Source: Gracilaria gracilis
Lineage: Eukaryota; Rhodophyta; Florideophyceae; Gracilariales; Gracilariaceae
Direction of reading: 5' to 3'
NCBI GenBank assembly: GCA_030374805.1
Contig: JARGSG010000183.1
Coordinates: 434,001 to 498,000, forward strand
DNA length: 64,000 nt
A model generated the notes under the pieces. It ran no database searches and had not been told where the DNA came from. It saw only the letters and a program-made list of their open reading frames with translations. The position numbers and the translations under genes are program-made. Of this stretch, positions 47,731-57,725 are shown piece by piece (the stretch's first letter is position 1; every line of letters starts with the position of its first letter).

Positions 47731-48993
47731 CTAGTCGTTCGGGTCTTCCCCGAGTCCAAATTCCTCATCTAAGAATTTGGCCCGAAAAGCAGGCTGCCTG
47801 TGCACCGCATCAGGGAGCTTGTATCCCTCGGGCACAAAGTATATATGATACCGTAGACAATTGTCTTTCACCAGAGCATCCATGTACCCAGCCCCAGCAT
47901 GAAACACATCTCCCCTTCCAATAAACATGGAGTACGGTGGAACCCTGAACTTCTTCACAACCATCGTACGAGTCAGCCTCTTCAAACTCTTGTCATCCGT
48001 CACATACATATTATGTGACCTCTCACATACCCATATCATAAAAGAGTTCCTCCGGAGGCCATCATGAAGAATCCTGGAATCTCCCCATTGTTCTTCTCCA
48101 CATTCGTCAACCCTCGGAAATCAGTGTGCAACACCTGCCTCGGGCATCCCTCCCTCGTACACAACACACGTTCTCCTGTTTCCGGCGCGTACATCCTCTT
48201 CTTCGCCCTACTGTTGTTACACAGACGAAGAGCGGCTGTTATCTGCCCAAACCTAGCATCCAACAACGCCCTCTTTCTCACCATTATCACATTCTTCTCA
48301 TCCGGTCCCTATAAATTTCGAATATGGCCCAAATATGGCCAAGATATGGCCGAAATATGGCCTTTTAACTTGAAAAGTTGTGAGAACGTTTATAAAGCGG
48401 AGATAAACAACTTTCATTTTTATTCATATGGCCGAAATATGGCCCAAATGTAGCCTAAATATGGCCATGGTGTACACGTGTCAGTTGATGAAAGTACTCA
48501 TTTTCCGTAATTACACGTTCTCTGAAATTGTCGAGCTAGACGGCCACATTTTGGCCAAATCTCGGCCATATTTGGGCCATATTCGAGGTTTGTAGGGCGA
48601 TTTATTGTAATCCACAATCCCTTTCTTCGTGGTAATGTATCGCCCAATGCCCTGCATCCTATCCCCCGCGTCCTTCCCATCTCCCGCATTGATGATAGGG
48701 TTCCATCTCTTGCGGTTCTCCTCGAACTTGAGGTCCAGCTGTTCCAAGAAATCCTTGTGAAAGAACTTCAACATACTCTCTGTCACATCTTCATCCAGCA
48801 CCACCCCCCTCTTCTTTGCCTCATCTGACATGCCTTCGTCACTTCGAAATTCTTCCAGCACACAGAATCCTCTCTCCATCAACTCCATTCTCTTCGCGGC
48901 AAAATACTCTCGCGCGAGGTCATCTTTCTCCATCGCCGCCATCCAAAGAGCCTCCTCCTCCCCTTTCGGCTTTCCCTTCAACGGGAGCTTCAC
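47731..48993 (-). pseudogene. 2-oxoglutarate-dioxygenase-like domain, interrupted by a MITE and a frameshift
   Basis: Three pieces on the minus strand: 48993-48598 (helical, ends GIVDYNKSPYK), a 291-bp MITE, 48306-48036, and, one base over, 48039-47731. Joined by eye they give the pattern of a double-stranded beta-helix 2OG/Fe(II) oxygenase: HxD in VLHTDFRG, a GGTL-type strand (MASGGT, then MIWVCERSHN), distal His in RGDVFHAGAGY, and Arg in LRYHIYF. A missing T at 48038 would restore GGTLFMIWV. The frame connects upstream to the long multi-stop reading frame. The family within the superfamily and the substrate are unknown. Confidence 0.55.
48307..48597. mobile_element. MITE-like insertion (291 bp) with terminal inverted repeats
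   Basis: Ends ccctataaatttcgaatatgg (48307 on) and, on the other strand, ccctacaaacctcgaatatgg (from 48597); about 34 bp of inverted repeat including gaatatggcccaaatatggcc. The inner part carries further copies of atatggcc-g/c-aaatatggcc. There is no coding sequence. It splits the oxygenase-like reading frame between SPYK and GPDEK. A target duplication could not be defined, because the ends are palindromic beyond the core (cccta...taggg). Confidence 0.8.
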
Positions 48994-51752
48994 CCCAAGA
49001 ACTGGTTCCTTCGTAGTCCCCAGTTACTTGTGCACATTCCGGGCTGCATGCAAATACACCGCGTGATGCACCGCCCTCAAATCCTCCACCGTTAAACACC
49101 CCGCCCTATGCTGCTTTCGTAGGTGAAGCATATCCATCCACGGGTGCTGGTGTTTCACAGCATTCTTCCCTCCCGGCCACTCACTCGGCAGTGCACTCAC
49201 CATATTAATACACGACATATCCGATCCCCCGGTGTACTCCCCAGCTGTCTTTATCCCTTTCGGGAGAACATCCGGATTGTTACCCTCAAAGCTACGCATT
49301 CATCCTTCACCTTCCCCCCCAGGTTTATCCCCAACAAATCCACTATCCTTCTCAACACTATCACTCTCCTCCTCGCCTTCACTGGACTACATCACATTGA
49401 TTTTCTGCTCCTTAAAGAACTTTTTCAATGCAGTCCTCGTCATTTTCCTGAACAGGTTAACAACCTCCAAAGGTATGTCCACAGAAGATCTGTTCACCGT
49501 ACCCTTCTTTCTTCGCTCCGGGGCAGGTTCCACATCATCTTCATCCTCGTCGTCAGTAAGCACCACAGAAGTTCTCTTCCTCGTTTTCCTCTTCTTCCCC
49601 ACAACCCGTCCAACCTCCTCTTCTCTCAAGCGACCCGGAACCACCTCACGTCTTGTGCTACGTCTTAACACCAGTGGTTCCTGTTCCAGGCTTTCCACCA
49701 CCATGGGATCGTTCTCCACCTCAGCAGATGGAGCCCTGGCTGTCCCCTCCTGTTCCACAACCTCTTCAATAACCTCCTCTACAACCTCTTCCTCCTCTGA
49801 ACTTTGCAGCGATACTTTAAAGTGTTGTTCCAGCTGGTTACCTGCAGTCGTCACCCTCCTAGACACCATCCCGTCCCACAAATGCTTTGCTCCCGCGAGC
49901 TCCATTTTGGCTGTTGGCTTCCCGAGATATTCCAAGACAGATACCCCCTTTCCTCCAATCTTGAGAACCGTCTGCATCACTTCCTCAACTGTCATCTTCT
50001 TCCTCTTGGCAGTCATTTTGCAAAGCTTAAATATACCAATTGCACACTGAACGAAGTGCTTCCTCATATCTTCAAAACGGCGCGTCCTCCCTTCAGAGAA
50101 CATTCTCAGTCGCACATTCCATTGCAAGCAACGGACGAAGAAACGGAATTCCCCATCTGCGAATCCCATAAGGAGGTCACTGGACACATGTGTGAGCGTC
50201 AGCGGCGGCCCCTCCTCACACACCTTCTCAAAGAATTGGAGCCGCCTCTCGCTTTGCACAAATTTCAGAGCCAGTGCCGCATAGCGATTCAAGTGACGCA
50301 TACTTTAGTCCCCGATAACCCCACTTCTTTTCAACGTGCCCGCTATCTATTTCGGCGTCACCTTCCTCACATCCACTCCTCCTTCGTCAATGATGTTTTC
50401 AACTAAGGACACTGTGCTGTGAAGTTTTTCTGCGAAAGACATCATCAGGACATTGGAGCTCATCTCGTTTAGGAGATTGCCAAGTCCTAGCACTTCATTC
50501 ATGACCATCGGATTACCATCCTTCCTCCTCCATAACACAACATTCAGAGACTTAACTATATCCTCCCACTTTCCTCCTTCCTCACGTAGGTCCTGTAGCA
50601 CAATAAATGGGTGATATCCGTCTATAAGTGTTACAGGCAGCACAAGTCTTCGGTCAACGATGTCACTCGCATCCAATTCGCCTACAACTGTAACGGCAAT
50701 CGAACCGGCGGAGGGAAGCACACCAAAGTTGCGGCACTTCATCTTCGTGGCCTCCTTGTGCGCCAGGTTCACACTGCGAACCGTCTTCTTTGGGATTTCA
50801 ATCATCTCGATATCCGTCGTCAACCGCTGCCGAACATAGTCTGCGAGGGATATCTTCGGTAGCGGCAGCGTGGTTTCCACCTCATCCGACGGAACTCTAT
50901 CTCCTTCATCGAACAAATCCCCATCAGGTCCACCCAGGGAAGCCTTAGTAGTCCCAATAACCTTCACAACATCGTCATCGGAGTCATCCACGATGTTAAT
51001 CCTCTCAATTGCTCCCACCGGTTTCTTCATCCCTTTAGAACCTTCTCATCCTCCTTCTTTCGTTGGTGGAGACTGGAGTTTGGCGGTTTTAGAGGAATGC
51101 TTAGGCGATTCTTTGACCTCCTCAACATCCTCACTCTCAGGCTGAGAGGTGGACGACTTCCCGGCCCCAGGGTGCGGAGTGGGGTGCGAAGTGGGACTCT
51201 GCGGAATCTCAATTGAGTCCATCATCGACGTATCCCAGGCATACAACCCAGCCTAAAACAATTCTGCGAGCTTACTCGGGGGATCCTCCGGACCTTGGAA
51301 ACGGTAAGGGTACTTCGCGTCTAGATGACTTGAAATATTCGTCTTCCAGATAACCACCAAATCCTCACCCTCTAAGGCAGTGGCGCTTAGAAGATGGCCA
51401 TGCAGCGAACGGCAGAGCCCCTTCCCGGTACCACCAGCAGGCCCCACGCCACGTACTTCCGCAGTACCAACTTAAACCCTGTTCTTGTCCTTTCCAAGGC
51501 TGATGAACAAAGATACAGAGTCACCACCTTTTACCTTATATGGAGCGGGAGTACTCGTCTTCTTCTTCATCTCGCGCGGTGTTCCCTGCTCGGAACGCGA
51601 TGTCGGCCTACGAGGCGTGGGGACCTTCGCCTTTCCTCTTTCTCGCGTAAACGGCGCTATTTCTGACCCCTCGCTGTTCTTCTTCGATCGCACTGACTCC
51701 CATTTCCCTTTATGCTTCAGAGGCGCCATGTTGGATTCAAACGGTTCAAACA
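48994..51752 (-). pseudogene. long multi-stop reading frame upstream of the oxygenase-like domain
   Basis: One reading frame (codon starts divisible by 3) stays coding-like from MAPLKHKGKWESV (51752) to 48598, broken only by TAA 51472, TAG 51253, TGA 51046, TAG 50347, TAA 50305, TAG 49387, TGA 49300 and TAA 49024, with no frameshift. Contents: basic low-complexity start, acidic linkers (51.2-51.05), a domain at about 50.9-50.4 kb with LPVTLIDGYHPFIVLQDL and NEVLGLGNLLNEMSS that recalls a ParB/sulfiredoxin-like fold, a helical region (FVRCLQWNVRLRMF), an acidic/basic linker (DDEDEDDVEP), and HQHPWMDMLHLRKQHRAG. Likely a decayed gene of about 1,050 codons, possibly element-borne. ParB-like is a weak call. 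Confidence 0.5.
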
Positions 51753-52032
51753 ATTCGAAACGCGGATTACGACCGTCGAGAATGCTCGCGAGAACGTATA
51801 GTGGACTTACCCTTCTCAATCACATTCGTTACCTTCACTTCCTGATCGAACACTGCGCCCGCTCAATATAGAATTGAACTCAAGGGGTTCCGTATTTCAC
51901 GTTTTAGAATTCACTATCGCTTTATTTAGAAAGTTACATGATCGTCATAACTACTACGTATGTGTAGCTATAGAATAGAGGCACCCAGTTTTGAAGGAAA
52001 AAAATGAATTGCGTCCGTTAAGTTTTCTGGAT

Positions 52033-52106
52033 GGACAGCGGTCCGGGGTGGAGTGGCGCTTCATCAGTGCCCTGATGAAGCGCCACACCTCCCCGGGCCG
52101 TTGTCC
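52033..52106. repeat. hairpin element copy 1
   Basis: Perfect foldback: ggacagcggtccggggtgga at the left, tgatgaagcgccac in the right arm, ending gttgtcc. Arms of about 35 bp meet almost without a loop. Confidence 0.85.
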
Positions 52107-52223
52107 ATGCGCAGTGGCCGATGAAGTTGGACGACACCTCGGACGGCTTTCCACGTGCTGTGGCGGAAGAAGTTGGACGACACCCCGGACGGCTGTCCAC
52201 GGCAAAAAAAATTTTAATTTTTC

Positions 52224-52297
52224 GGACAGCGGTCCGGGGTGGAGTAGTACTTCATCAGTGCACTGATGAAACGCCACACCACCCTGGACCGCTGTCC
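52224..52297. repeat. hairpin element copy 2
   Basis: Left arm ggacagcggtccggggtgg, right arm ccaccctggaccgctgtcc. The centre (agtagtacttcatcagtg / cactgatgaaacgcc) has a few mismatches. Confidence 0.85.
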
Positions 52298-52415
52298 ATG
52301 CGCCGTGGCCGATGAAGCTGGACTCCAGCTCGGACCACTGTCTACGCGCCGTGACCGATGAAGCTGGACGACTCCCTGGACGGCTGTCCACGGCAAAAAA
52401 ATAATTTATGCGCAT

Positions 52416-52489
52416 GGACAGCGGTCCGGGGTGGTGTGGCGCTTCATCACTGCCGTGATGAAGCGCCACTCCACCCCGGACCGCTGTCC
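52416..52489. repeat. hairpin element copy 3
   Basis: Left arm ggacagcggtccggggtgg, right arm ccaccccggaccgctgtcc; centre gcgcttcatcac / gtgatgaagcgc. Confidence 0.85.
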
Positions 52490-52619
52490 ACGAGCCATGG
52501 CCGAGGAAGCTGGACGACACCCCGGGCCGCTGTCCACGCGCCGCGGCCGATGAAGCTGGACGACACCTCGGACCGCTGTCGACGACGGTTTTCACTTATG
52601 ATTGTTTTATGAATATTTA

Positions 52620-53910
52620 AAGCCCTGCATCTTCTTATAATGACAAGAGGACGTAAGGGCGTCAAATTATATGACTATCGTTCGGTGAGTTTGTTGGAAA
52701 GCAATAAAAATTGCTCTTCATAAGCATGGAGAACAGTTTAGAATAGAAGTAGTTCGCAGCTTGTTGGTCATGTATAAAACAAAACAAATAATACATCACA
52801 TCGATGTGGCAGAATATGCGCTATATCAGAAACTTTAGATCCTATCGAATCGAAAAAGGTAGTTCTACCGACTACCATCTCTAACTTTATATGATGTAGA
52901 TTTTCCTGTAGCGCCCAAGGTCGTGACCGATAATGAATACCCCCTTTGCGACAACCACGAGCATCATGTGGTTTTCGGAGAACAAGAACTCATCACTGGC
53001 CACGACATTCTTCTAGTGACTATATTGGGGACTATTCTTCTTCAGTGATTGCAATATCAGTAATGGATAAACATGATTATATGAGTTGAACAACTCATGT
53101 AATCGTAGTCCACCATCACCAATAGCTCAACCACTTCCGATAGTTTGAGCTAACGCAGTCTAATCTAATCGGTTTAATAAATAACCACAGTCCAACAGTG
53201 ATTGAGCTGGCTGTCAAAGCCAAAGCCGATTACATGAGTTGAACAACTCAAATAATCGTACTCGACCATCACGGCCAGCTCAACCACTTCCGAATGTTCT
53301 CAGTAAAGCAAGGATGCAGACGCTGCATACACTGTGTCCGGCAACTCTGGCTTGAATACGCAATAGCATGGAAAATAGAGGAGTACGCCAGTTAGTACGA
53401 TTCACAGAAAACGAACAAGATTGTCGAACGTACCTTGTGTACCTCTACGTCCGCTCAACAGAACAAGGACGGAAAGAGCACCTCCCTTATACAGTTTCCG
53501 GCGATGTTTTTTCTTCTGTCACAACCAAGAAGATTACTTGGTTCGTCTGTGTTCTGCAAAGTGGAATACTGGGTGCTATGTGTGGAATAGTTGCTAGTTT
53601 TAGGCGTTATCTGGGCGCGCGCGGGGGTGGCAGAGGATGGCACTCAAAAAACTAACAAATTTTGGAATATTGTATTCCATCTCGCGCAGTTTAATGCTAG
53701 GGTCTCCTAGTATTTCGAGAGGTTCGCCTTGCAGCTCACCCCACGACCCTCTCCAAATTTTCCATCCGTGCTAGTTCCAATTTCCATTTCGCCCGAAAAT
53801 GGGAAGCAATTGCCAACCCAGCCCCCCTAAGACATCCGTCTATTACTTCCCATCTCCACCTCCACTCAACAACGCCACCACCTTACCATACTTTAGTCGA
53901 TTTCCGCAAC
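52620..53910. other. gene-poor stretch with a palindromic repeat pair
   Basis: No gene supported; a 95-codon ORF at 53368-53655 has no recognisable content. It contains two copies of a 75-bp repeat (53075-53150 and 53228-53303). Confidence 0.4.
53075..53303. repeat. two 75-bp repeats each headed by a 30-bp palindrome
   Basis: Both copies start with gattayatgagttgaacaac followed by tca-taatc (a palindrome centred on gttgaac) and continue ccatca-c---agctcaacca then cttccga. They are 153 bp apart. Confidence 0.7.
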
Positions 53911-54921
53911 TCACGCGTTCGGATTCTGCGTTTCCGTCTCCTTAAACATCATCTCGTAGAAGTTCAGCGGGCAGCTCTCCACATTCTCGTACACCCTCCT
54001 CGCCCCAGAACGGCTCCCCATACCACCCATCCTCCGCTCCCTCTGCTCTTCCAGTATGCGCTCCGTCGTCTGCACCGCATGCACCGCGCCTCGAAACCCA
54101 GTCAACGTCGCAACCCCCAGCCCCGGCCGCACCTCCTCTCCTGCCACCTTCCCTCCCTCCTTGCCTCTTTTCCTCAAGCGAATACCCACTTCCTTAGTCT
54201 TGGGCGTCACAGGCGATCCCTTCTCAACCTTCATTCCCCCCTTGGCACAACTTCCTCCCACCTCCCCTCCTGTCCCCGTCAGCATCCCCTTCACCTCCAC
54301 CAACAACAACCGCGCCTTTTCCACCTCTCCAATCTGCATCTCCAGCATCTCCAACCTCCCCTTCAGCATCACATTCTCCTCCCTCAGCTCCCGTATCTCC
54401 TTCCCTACGCATTCCACCATCCCATCCGTATGACGAACAATCTGCATTCCCAGCACATTCAAACCATTCCGCAAATTAGATATTGCTTCCAATGACACCC
54501 CATTCTCCTCCTCACTCAACACCACCCCTCCCATCTTCGCCACACTCTCCGCAATACAATCATCTATTCGCTCCTTCATCACAACTCCCAACAACCTCAC
54601 CCGCTCCTTCATTTCCCCCGTAAATTGCTCTTTCCTACCTCCCGCTCCACCTCCACCCTCCATGTGCTCCTCAATCTCCAACTGGCTCAGGTGCACTGCC
54701 CCTTTCCTCCATATCCCATCCTTCTCTCCCTTCTTCTCCACCACCTTCGAGCCCACATCCACAGCCCCTGCCTTCCCCACAGCCACAATCTCCTCCTCTC
54801 GTGACCCTCTATCCACCCGCGCAACCTCGGCCACTTCCCGCTTCGGAGACGGCGTTCCTCCGATCTCCTTCTCTTCTAGGAACGCAAGAAGCTCCTCGTC
54901 CTTCACGTATCCGTTCGACAT
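53911..54921 (-). CDS. intact uncharacterised coiled-coil protein, multicopy family
   Basis: 336 residues from ATG 54919-54921 (MSNGYVKDEELLAFLEEKE); the frame is open for 32 more codons upstream, but the paralogue at 46 kb begins at the same MSNGYV. The middle is a coiled coil (GKEIRELREENVMLKGRLEM, about residues 190-240), preceded by an acidic/basic variable region and followed by a Lys/Arg-rich stretch (KEVGIRLRKRGKEGGK). The C-terminal 70 residues are the most conserved between copies (ERILEEQRERRMGG, ARRVYENVESCPLNFYEMMF, KETETQNPNA). No enzyme motif. As one intact and one decayed copy lie 8 kb apart among element remains, it is probably element-encoded. Confidence 0.6.
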   Translation of the reverse strand: MSNGYVKDEELLAFLEEKEIGGTPSPKREVAEVARVDRGSREEEIVAVGKAGAVDVGSKVVEKKGEKDGIWRKGAVHLSQLEIEEHMEGGGGAGGRKEQFTGEMKERVRLLGVVMKERIDDCIAESVAKMGGVVLSEEENGVSLEAISNLRNGLNVLGMQIVRHTDGMVECVGKEIRELREENVMLKGRLEMLEMQIGEVEKARLLLVEVKGMLTGTGGEVGGSCAKGGMKVEKGSPVTPKTKEVGIRLRKRGKEGGKVAGEEVRPGLGVATLTGFRGAVHAVQTTERILEEQRERRMGGMGSRSGARRVYENVESCPLNFYEMMFKETETQNPNA

Positions 54922-55266
54922 CTTAGAAAAGCCAAAAGCGTCACCGAAAGCAATAATTCGGTGCCATACGGTGCAATCGACGCCGTCCTCGTTTTCCGTG
55001 CCACTGCCTATGTGCACGGCCTATATCTGAAACCATAACTTACCACTTTCTGTTCCGACCGGTTTCGCGCCAAAACCGTCACTGTACTGTACGCCTCGCC
55101 AGCACTCCTTTATTTAACCCCAACCCTGTCTCCTCTGACGCTCGCACATCCTCTCCAGTCACTCCGTCTTGACCAGCGACGTTTTTTTCTTCCGCCATAC
55201 ACTCACTTGGTTCTGAGAAAAGCAAAATACGGGTGGTTGCATACTTAGAACCACCAGCGCGCTGTT

Positions 55267-55334
55267 GACAGCGGACCCTGGTGTCGTGGCGCTTCATCGG
55301 TGCACCGATGAAGCGCCATGACGCCCGGGCCGTA
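55267..55334. repeat. hairpin element copy 4
   Basis: Left gacagcggaccctggtgtcg, centre tggcgcttcatcggtgcacc then gatgaagcgcca, right arm degraded (cgcccgggccgtagtg). Confidence 0.7.
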
Positions 55335-55528
55335 GTGAGGACAGCAGACCTGCGTAAGCTACTGAAGAATTTAGTACAGGGGGCGGTGAAACAGACCCGA
55401 ACGGGAGTTAGTTCTACATGGCTGCGATGTTTCTGCAAACCCGATATCCAGTAGTAGCTCGTGTGCCCCGGATACAGATATTAGGGACCGACCGGGGTGG
55501 CAGGGCAAAAAAAAAATTTTAATTTTTT

Positions 55529-55601
55529 GGACAGCGGACCGATGTGCAGTAGCGTTTCATCAGTGCCCTGATGAAGCGCCGCGACACCCGGGTCCGCTGT
55601 C
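55529..55601. repeat. hairpin element copy 5
   Basis: Left ggacagcggaccgatgtgca, right gacacccgggtccgctgtc. Preceded by aaaaaaaaaattttaatttt, as is copy 2. Confidence 0.75.
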
Positions 55602-56403
55602 AGAGAGGTGGTCTAGACGAACGGTCTCGGATGCGTTTGGAGGGATTGAAAACCACCCTAACACACTAATTAAGGGTGTTTCCAGAGCATCTGCAGCAAT
55701 GCTCACTATACTAACGTGACTAATAAATGCAGCCCGATAAGTGTCTTACTAGGCTCAAAGTCCCCGTGAAGAAGGATTTAACTTTATGTGAGCCTATTCT
55801 ATAAAGGGAGAACTTATATGATGTTTGTGCACGAGCATTCGTGAGTGACAGTAGTCTGTAGAGATGCGCGTGTTTCGCCTACGGCTATACAGCGATATGT
55901 ATCGAGCGGACGTTGTCCGCGCCAGACAGTCGCCCCTGGGAGTTAGTTTAGAATTGAAACAACTCTATTGCTATATATATTTGTATTATTACTTGGATTT
56001 TAGAAAGACCAATATCTTGGTGGAAGAGTAAAAGTTTCATTCTCTTAGGGAAAGATTCGTATTACATTCTTCGGAAAACAAGACGACTGGGCAATGGCCA
56101 GGAGTGCAATGGCGTTTCATCGTTGCATCCATGAACCACAATTCACCTCGGTCTACCTTCTACCGCGTCTATGCACAGTAGCGGGTTGCACAACGGGTTC
56201 CCTGGTCGACACGCCGACAAAGCAGACCTACAAGAACTCCAGCTTTATCTTTTATGGCGTGCGGAGAGGGGATCAAGAGAAAGTGTTACTTCATGTATGG
56301 CAGGTGATGCGTCAAAGAGATGTTAAGGAAAGCTTGAAGACGCAACAGATACGGAACTAAATAAATGTGGAGATATACGCGATGTTACTAATAAGGACAA
56401 GTA

Positions 56404-56476
56404 GGACAGTAGACTGGGGTCTCATTGCGCTTCATCGCTGCGCCGATGGAGCACCACGCCACCCCGAACGGCTGTC
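56404..56476. repeat. hairpin element copy 6 (degenerate)
   Basis: Left ggacagtagactggggtctc, centre gcgcttcatcgctgcgccga, right ccaccccgaacggctgtcg. Confidence 0.65.
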
Positions 56477-56519
56477 GCAAAAAGATTATGTAATTCCAAT
56501 TAATTAAAACGAAAGCCTG

Positions 56520-56592
56520 GGACAGCGGACCCGGGTGTCGTGGCGCTTCATCGGTGCACTGATGACGCGCCACGCCACCCCGGTCCGCTGTC
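56520..56592. repeat. hairpin element copy 7
   Basis: Left ggacagcggacccgggtgtc, right ccaccccggtccgctgtc. Confidence 0.85.
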
Positions 56593-56635
56593 TTATGCTG
56601 TCGTTGAAAAATATTGAAAATAAAATATTTTTTTG

Positions 56636-56709
56636 GGACAGCGGACCAGGGGGTCGTGGCGCTTCATCAATGCGCTGATGAAGCGCCACTCCACCCTGGT
56701 CCGCTGTCC
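56636..56709. repeat. hairpin element copy 8
   Basis: Left ggacagcggaccaggggg, right ccaccctggtccgctgtcc. Arms pair over about 34 bp with one short internal mismatch. Confidence 0.87.
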
Positions 56710-56770
56710 AAATGCCCCGTGTGTGACAAACCTGTGGTAGTGGCATACGTGCCACCACCAGCGCGTCCAT

Positions 56771-56844
56771 GACAGCGGACCTGGGTGTCGTGGCGCTTCA
56801 TCGGTGCACCGATGAAGCGCCAATCCACCTTGGTCCGCTGTGTC
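56771..56844. repeat. hairpin element copy 9
   Basis: Left gacagcggacctgggtgtcg, centre cttcatcggtgcaccgatga, right tccaccttggtccgctgt. Confidence 0.83.
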
Positions 56845-56877
56845 AATTACATACGTGGCACCACCAACGCGCCGTTG

Positions 56878-56949
56878 CCAGCGGACTTGGGCGCCGTGGC
56901 GCGTCATCAGTGCACCGATGAAGCGCCACCGCACCGGGGTCCGCTGTCC
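56878..56949. repeat. hairpin element copy 10
   Basis: Left ccagcggacttgggcgccgt, right caccggggtccgctgtcc. Copies 7-10 lie at intervals of 107-135 bp, separated by unrelated or short shared spacer (tggcaccaccaacgcg). Confidence 0.82.
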
Positions 56950-57239
56950 GAAAAAAAATTGGGACTGGGCTCTCACTCTTGATCCCGCTGAGGACGAGGA
57001 GTGGTTACGAGGTTTATAGGCAACTCCCTTTGTGTAGCTGCACGATTTGTAGTTTCCAATGATTTACACAGGTTCTGTAAACTGACCTTTATCGATTCCG
57101 CTATTCCATTCATCATACTCCCTTCCATTTCCAACCATCCTCGCTCTCTCACACCGTTCTCCAAATCCCCTTTAATTTCCAATCTCTTTGTCTTCCCTGT
57201 TTTCTTTCCTCAACTTGGGCATTGGTATCAATTAACAAC

Positions 57240-57725
57240 ATGGTGGACAAGGCAAGAACGCGGGGCACCCAGTCGCGCAAGAAGCCTGTAGGGAAGAAGA
57301 AGAAACTTGGTGAGGATAACAGAGGTTCAACACGAGTGGTTGCTAAAACAAAGCCACGTCAATCACCAGCAGCGAGGGCCAACCACGGGCCTAATCCCAC
57401 CGTCTGTCACCGCCATTCTCGGCGCAAAGGTACTTCTGGGAACACTAGCGATGTACATCAAAGTAGGCCATCGCCGAGCTCCCCAACGCGGTCCACTGGC
57501 AACGTTGAACAAAATCCCAACTCCGAAGAAATTTCACCGGTTCCGAAAGTTAAAGAACCGGCAGGTTCATTGATAAGGGATATTGTGGAAAAGGTTCGAG
57601 TTTTACAAGAGGAACAAGAGAATGTCCGTGTCTCTGAACTGGAAAGTAGTCCAACTACAAGAGATTTACAACGGAGCGTGGGCGATCCCACAACCATTCA
57701 ACGGCCATCACCATTTTCGACGTGA
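57240..57725 (+). CDS. uncharacterised basic ORF, 5' part of a companion gene
   Basis: ATG 57240 gives about 160 residues: basic, low complexity at the start (KKPVGKKKKLGEDN), Ser/Pro-rich in the middle, and a helical end (DIVEKVRVLQEEQENVRVSE). No family recognised. About 260 bp further on, in another frame, a coiled-coil ORF of similar character begins, so the two are probably one decayed gene with an indel in between. Confidence 0.4.
   Translation: MVDKARTRGTQSRKKPVGKKKKLGEDNRGSTRVVAKTKPRQSPAARANHGPNPTVCHRHSRRKGTSGNTSDVHQSRPSPSSPTRSTGNVEQNPNSEEISPVPKVKEPAGSLIRDIVEKVRVLQEEQENVRVSELESSPTTRDLQRSVGDPTTIQRPSPFST

Larger units (their letters stand above)
52033..52580. repeat. three-module tandem array built on a 74-bp hairpin
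   Basis: Modules start at 52033, 52224 and 52416 (period 191-192 bp). Each has the hairpin (74 bp), two 46-bp units of the type gccgtggccgatgaagctgg + acgacacc-cggac-gctgtccac, and (in the first two) a ggcaaaaaaa spacer. The 46-bp units share the outer hairpin arm sequence (cggac-gctgtcc), so the array is one nested repeat family. Confidence 0.85.
54922..56403. other. gene-free stretch with two hairpin elements
   Basis: 1.5 kb without a supported gene. Hairpin copies lie at 55267-55334 and 55529-55601; a very degenerate one (gcgtttcatcgttgcatccatgaa) is near 56108-56150. Confidence 0.45.

Noticed and set aside
45529-52612. Reassigned stop codons as the explanation of the multi-stop frames
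   Set aside because: Host genes here end normally with TAA, TAG and TGA (USP TAA, TMCO1 TAG, BiP TGA), so all three act as stops in this genome.
52033-56949. CRISPR array
   Set aside because: The repeats are self-complementary 74-bp foldbacks with irregular spacing in a eukaryotic genome; there are no uniform spacers and no cas genes.
55079-57182. Several 60-130-codon minus-strand ORFs with a repeated LHQCTDEAP-like phrase
   Set aside because: The phrase is the translation of the hairpin element, repeated with each copy; it is not a protein repeat.
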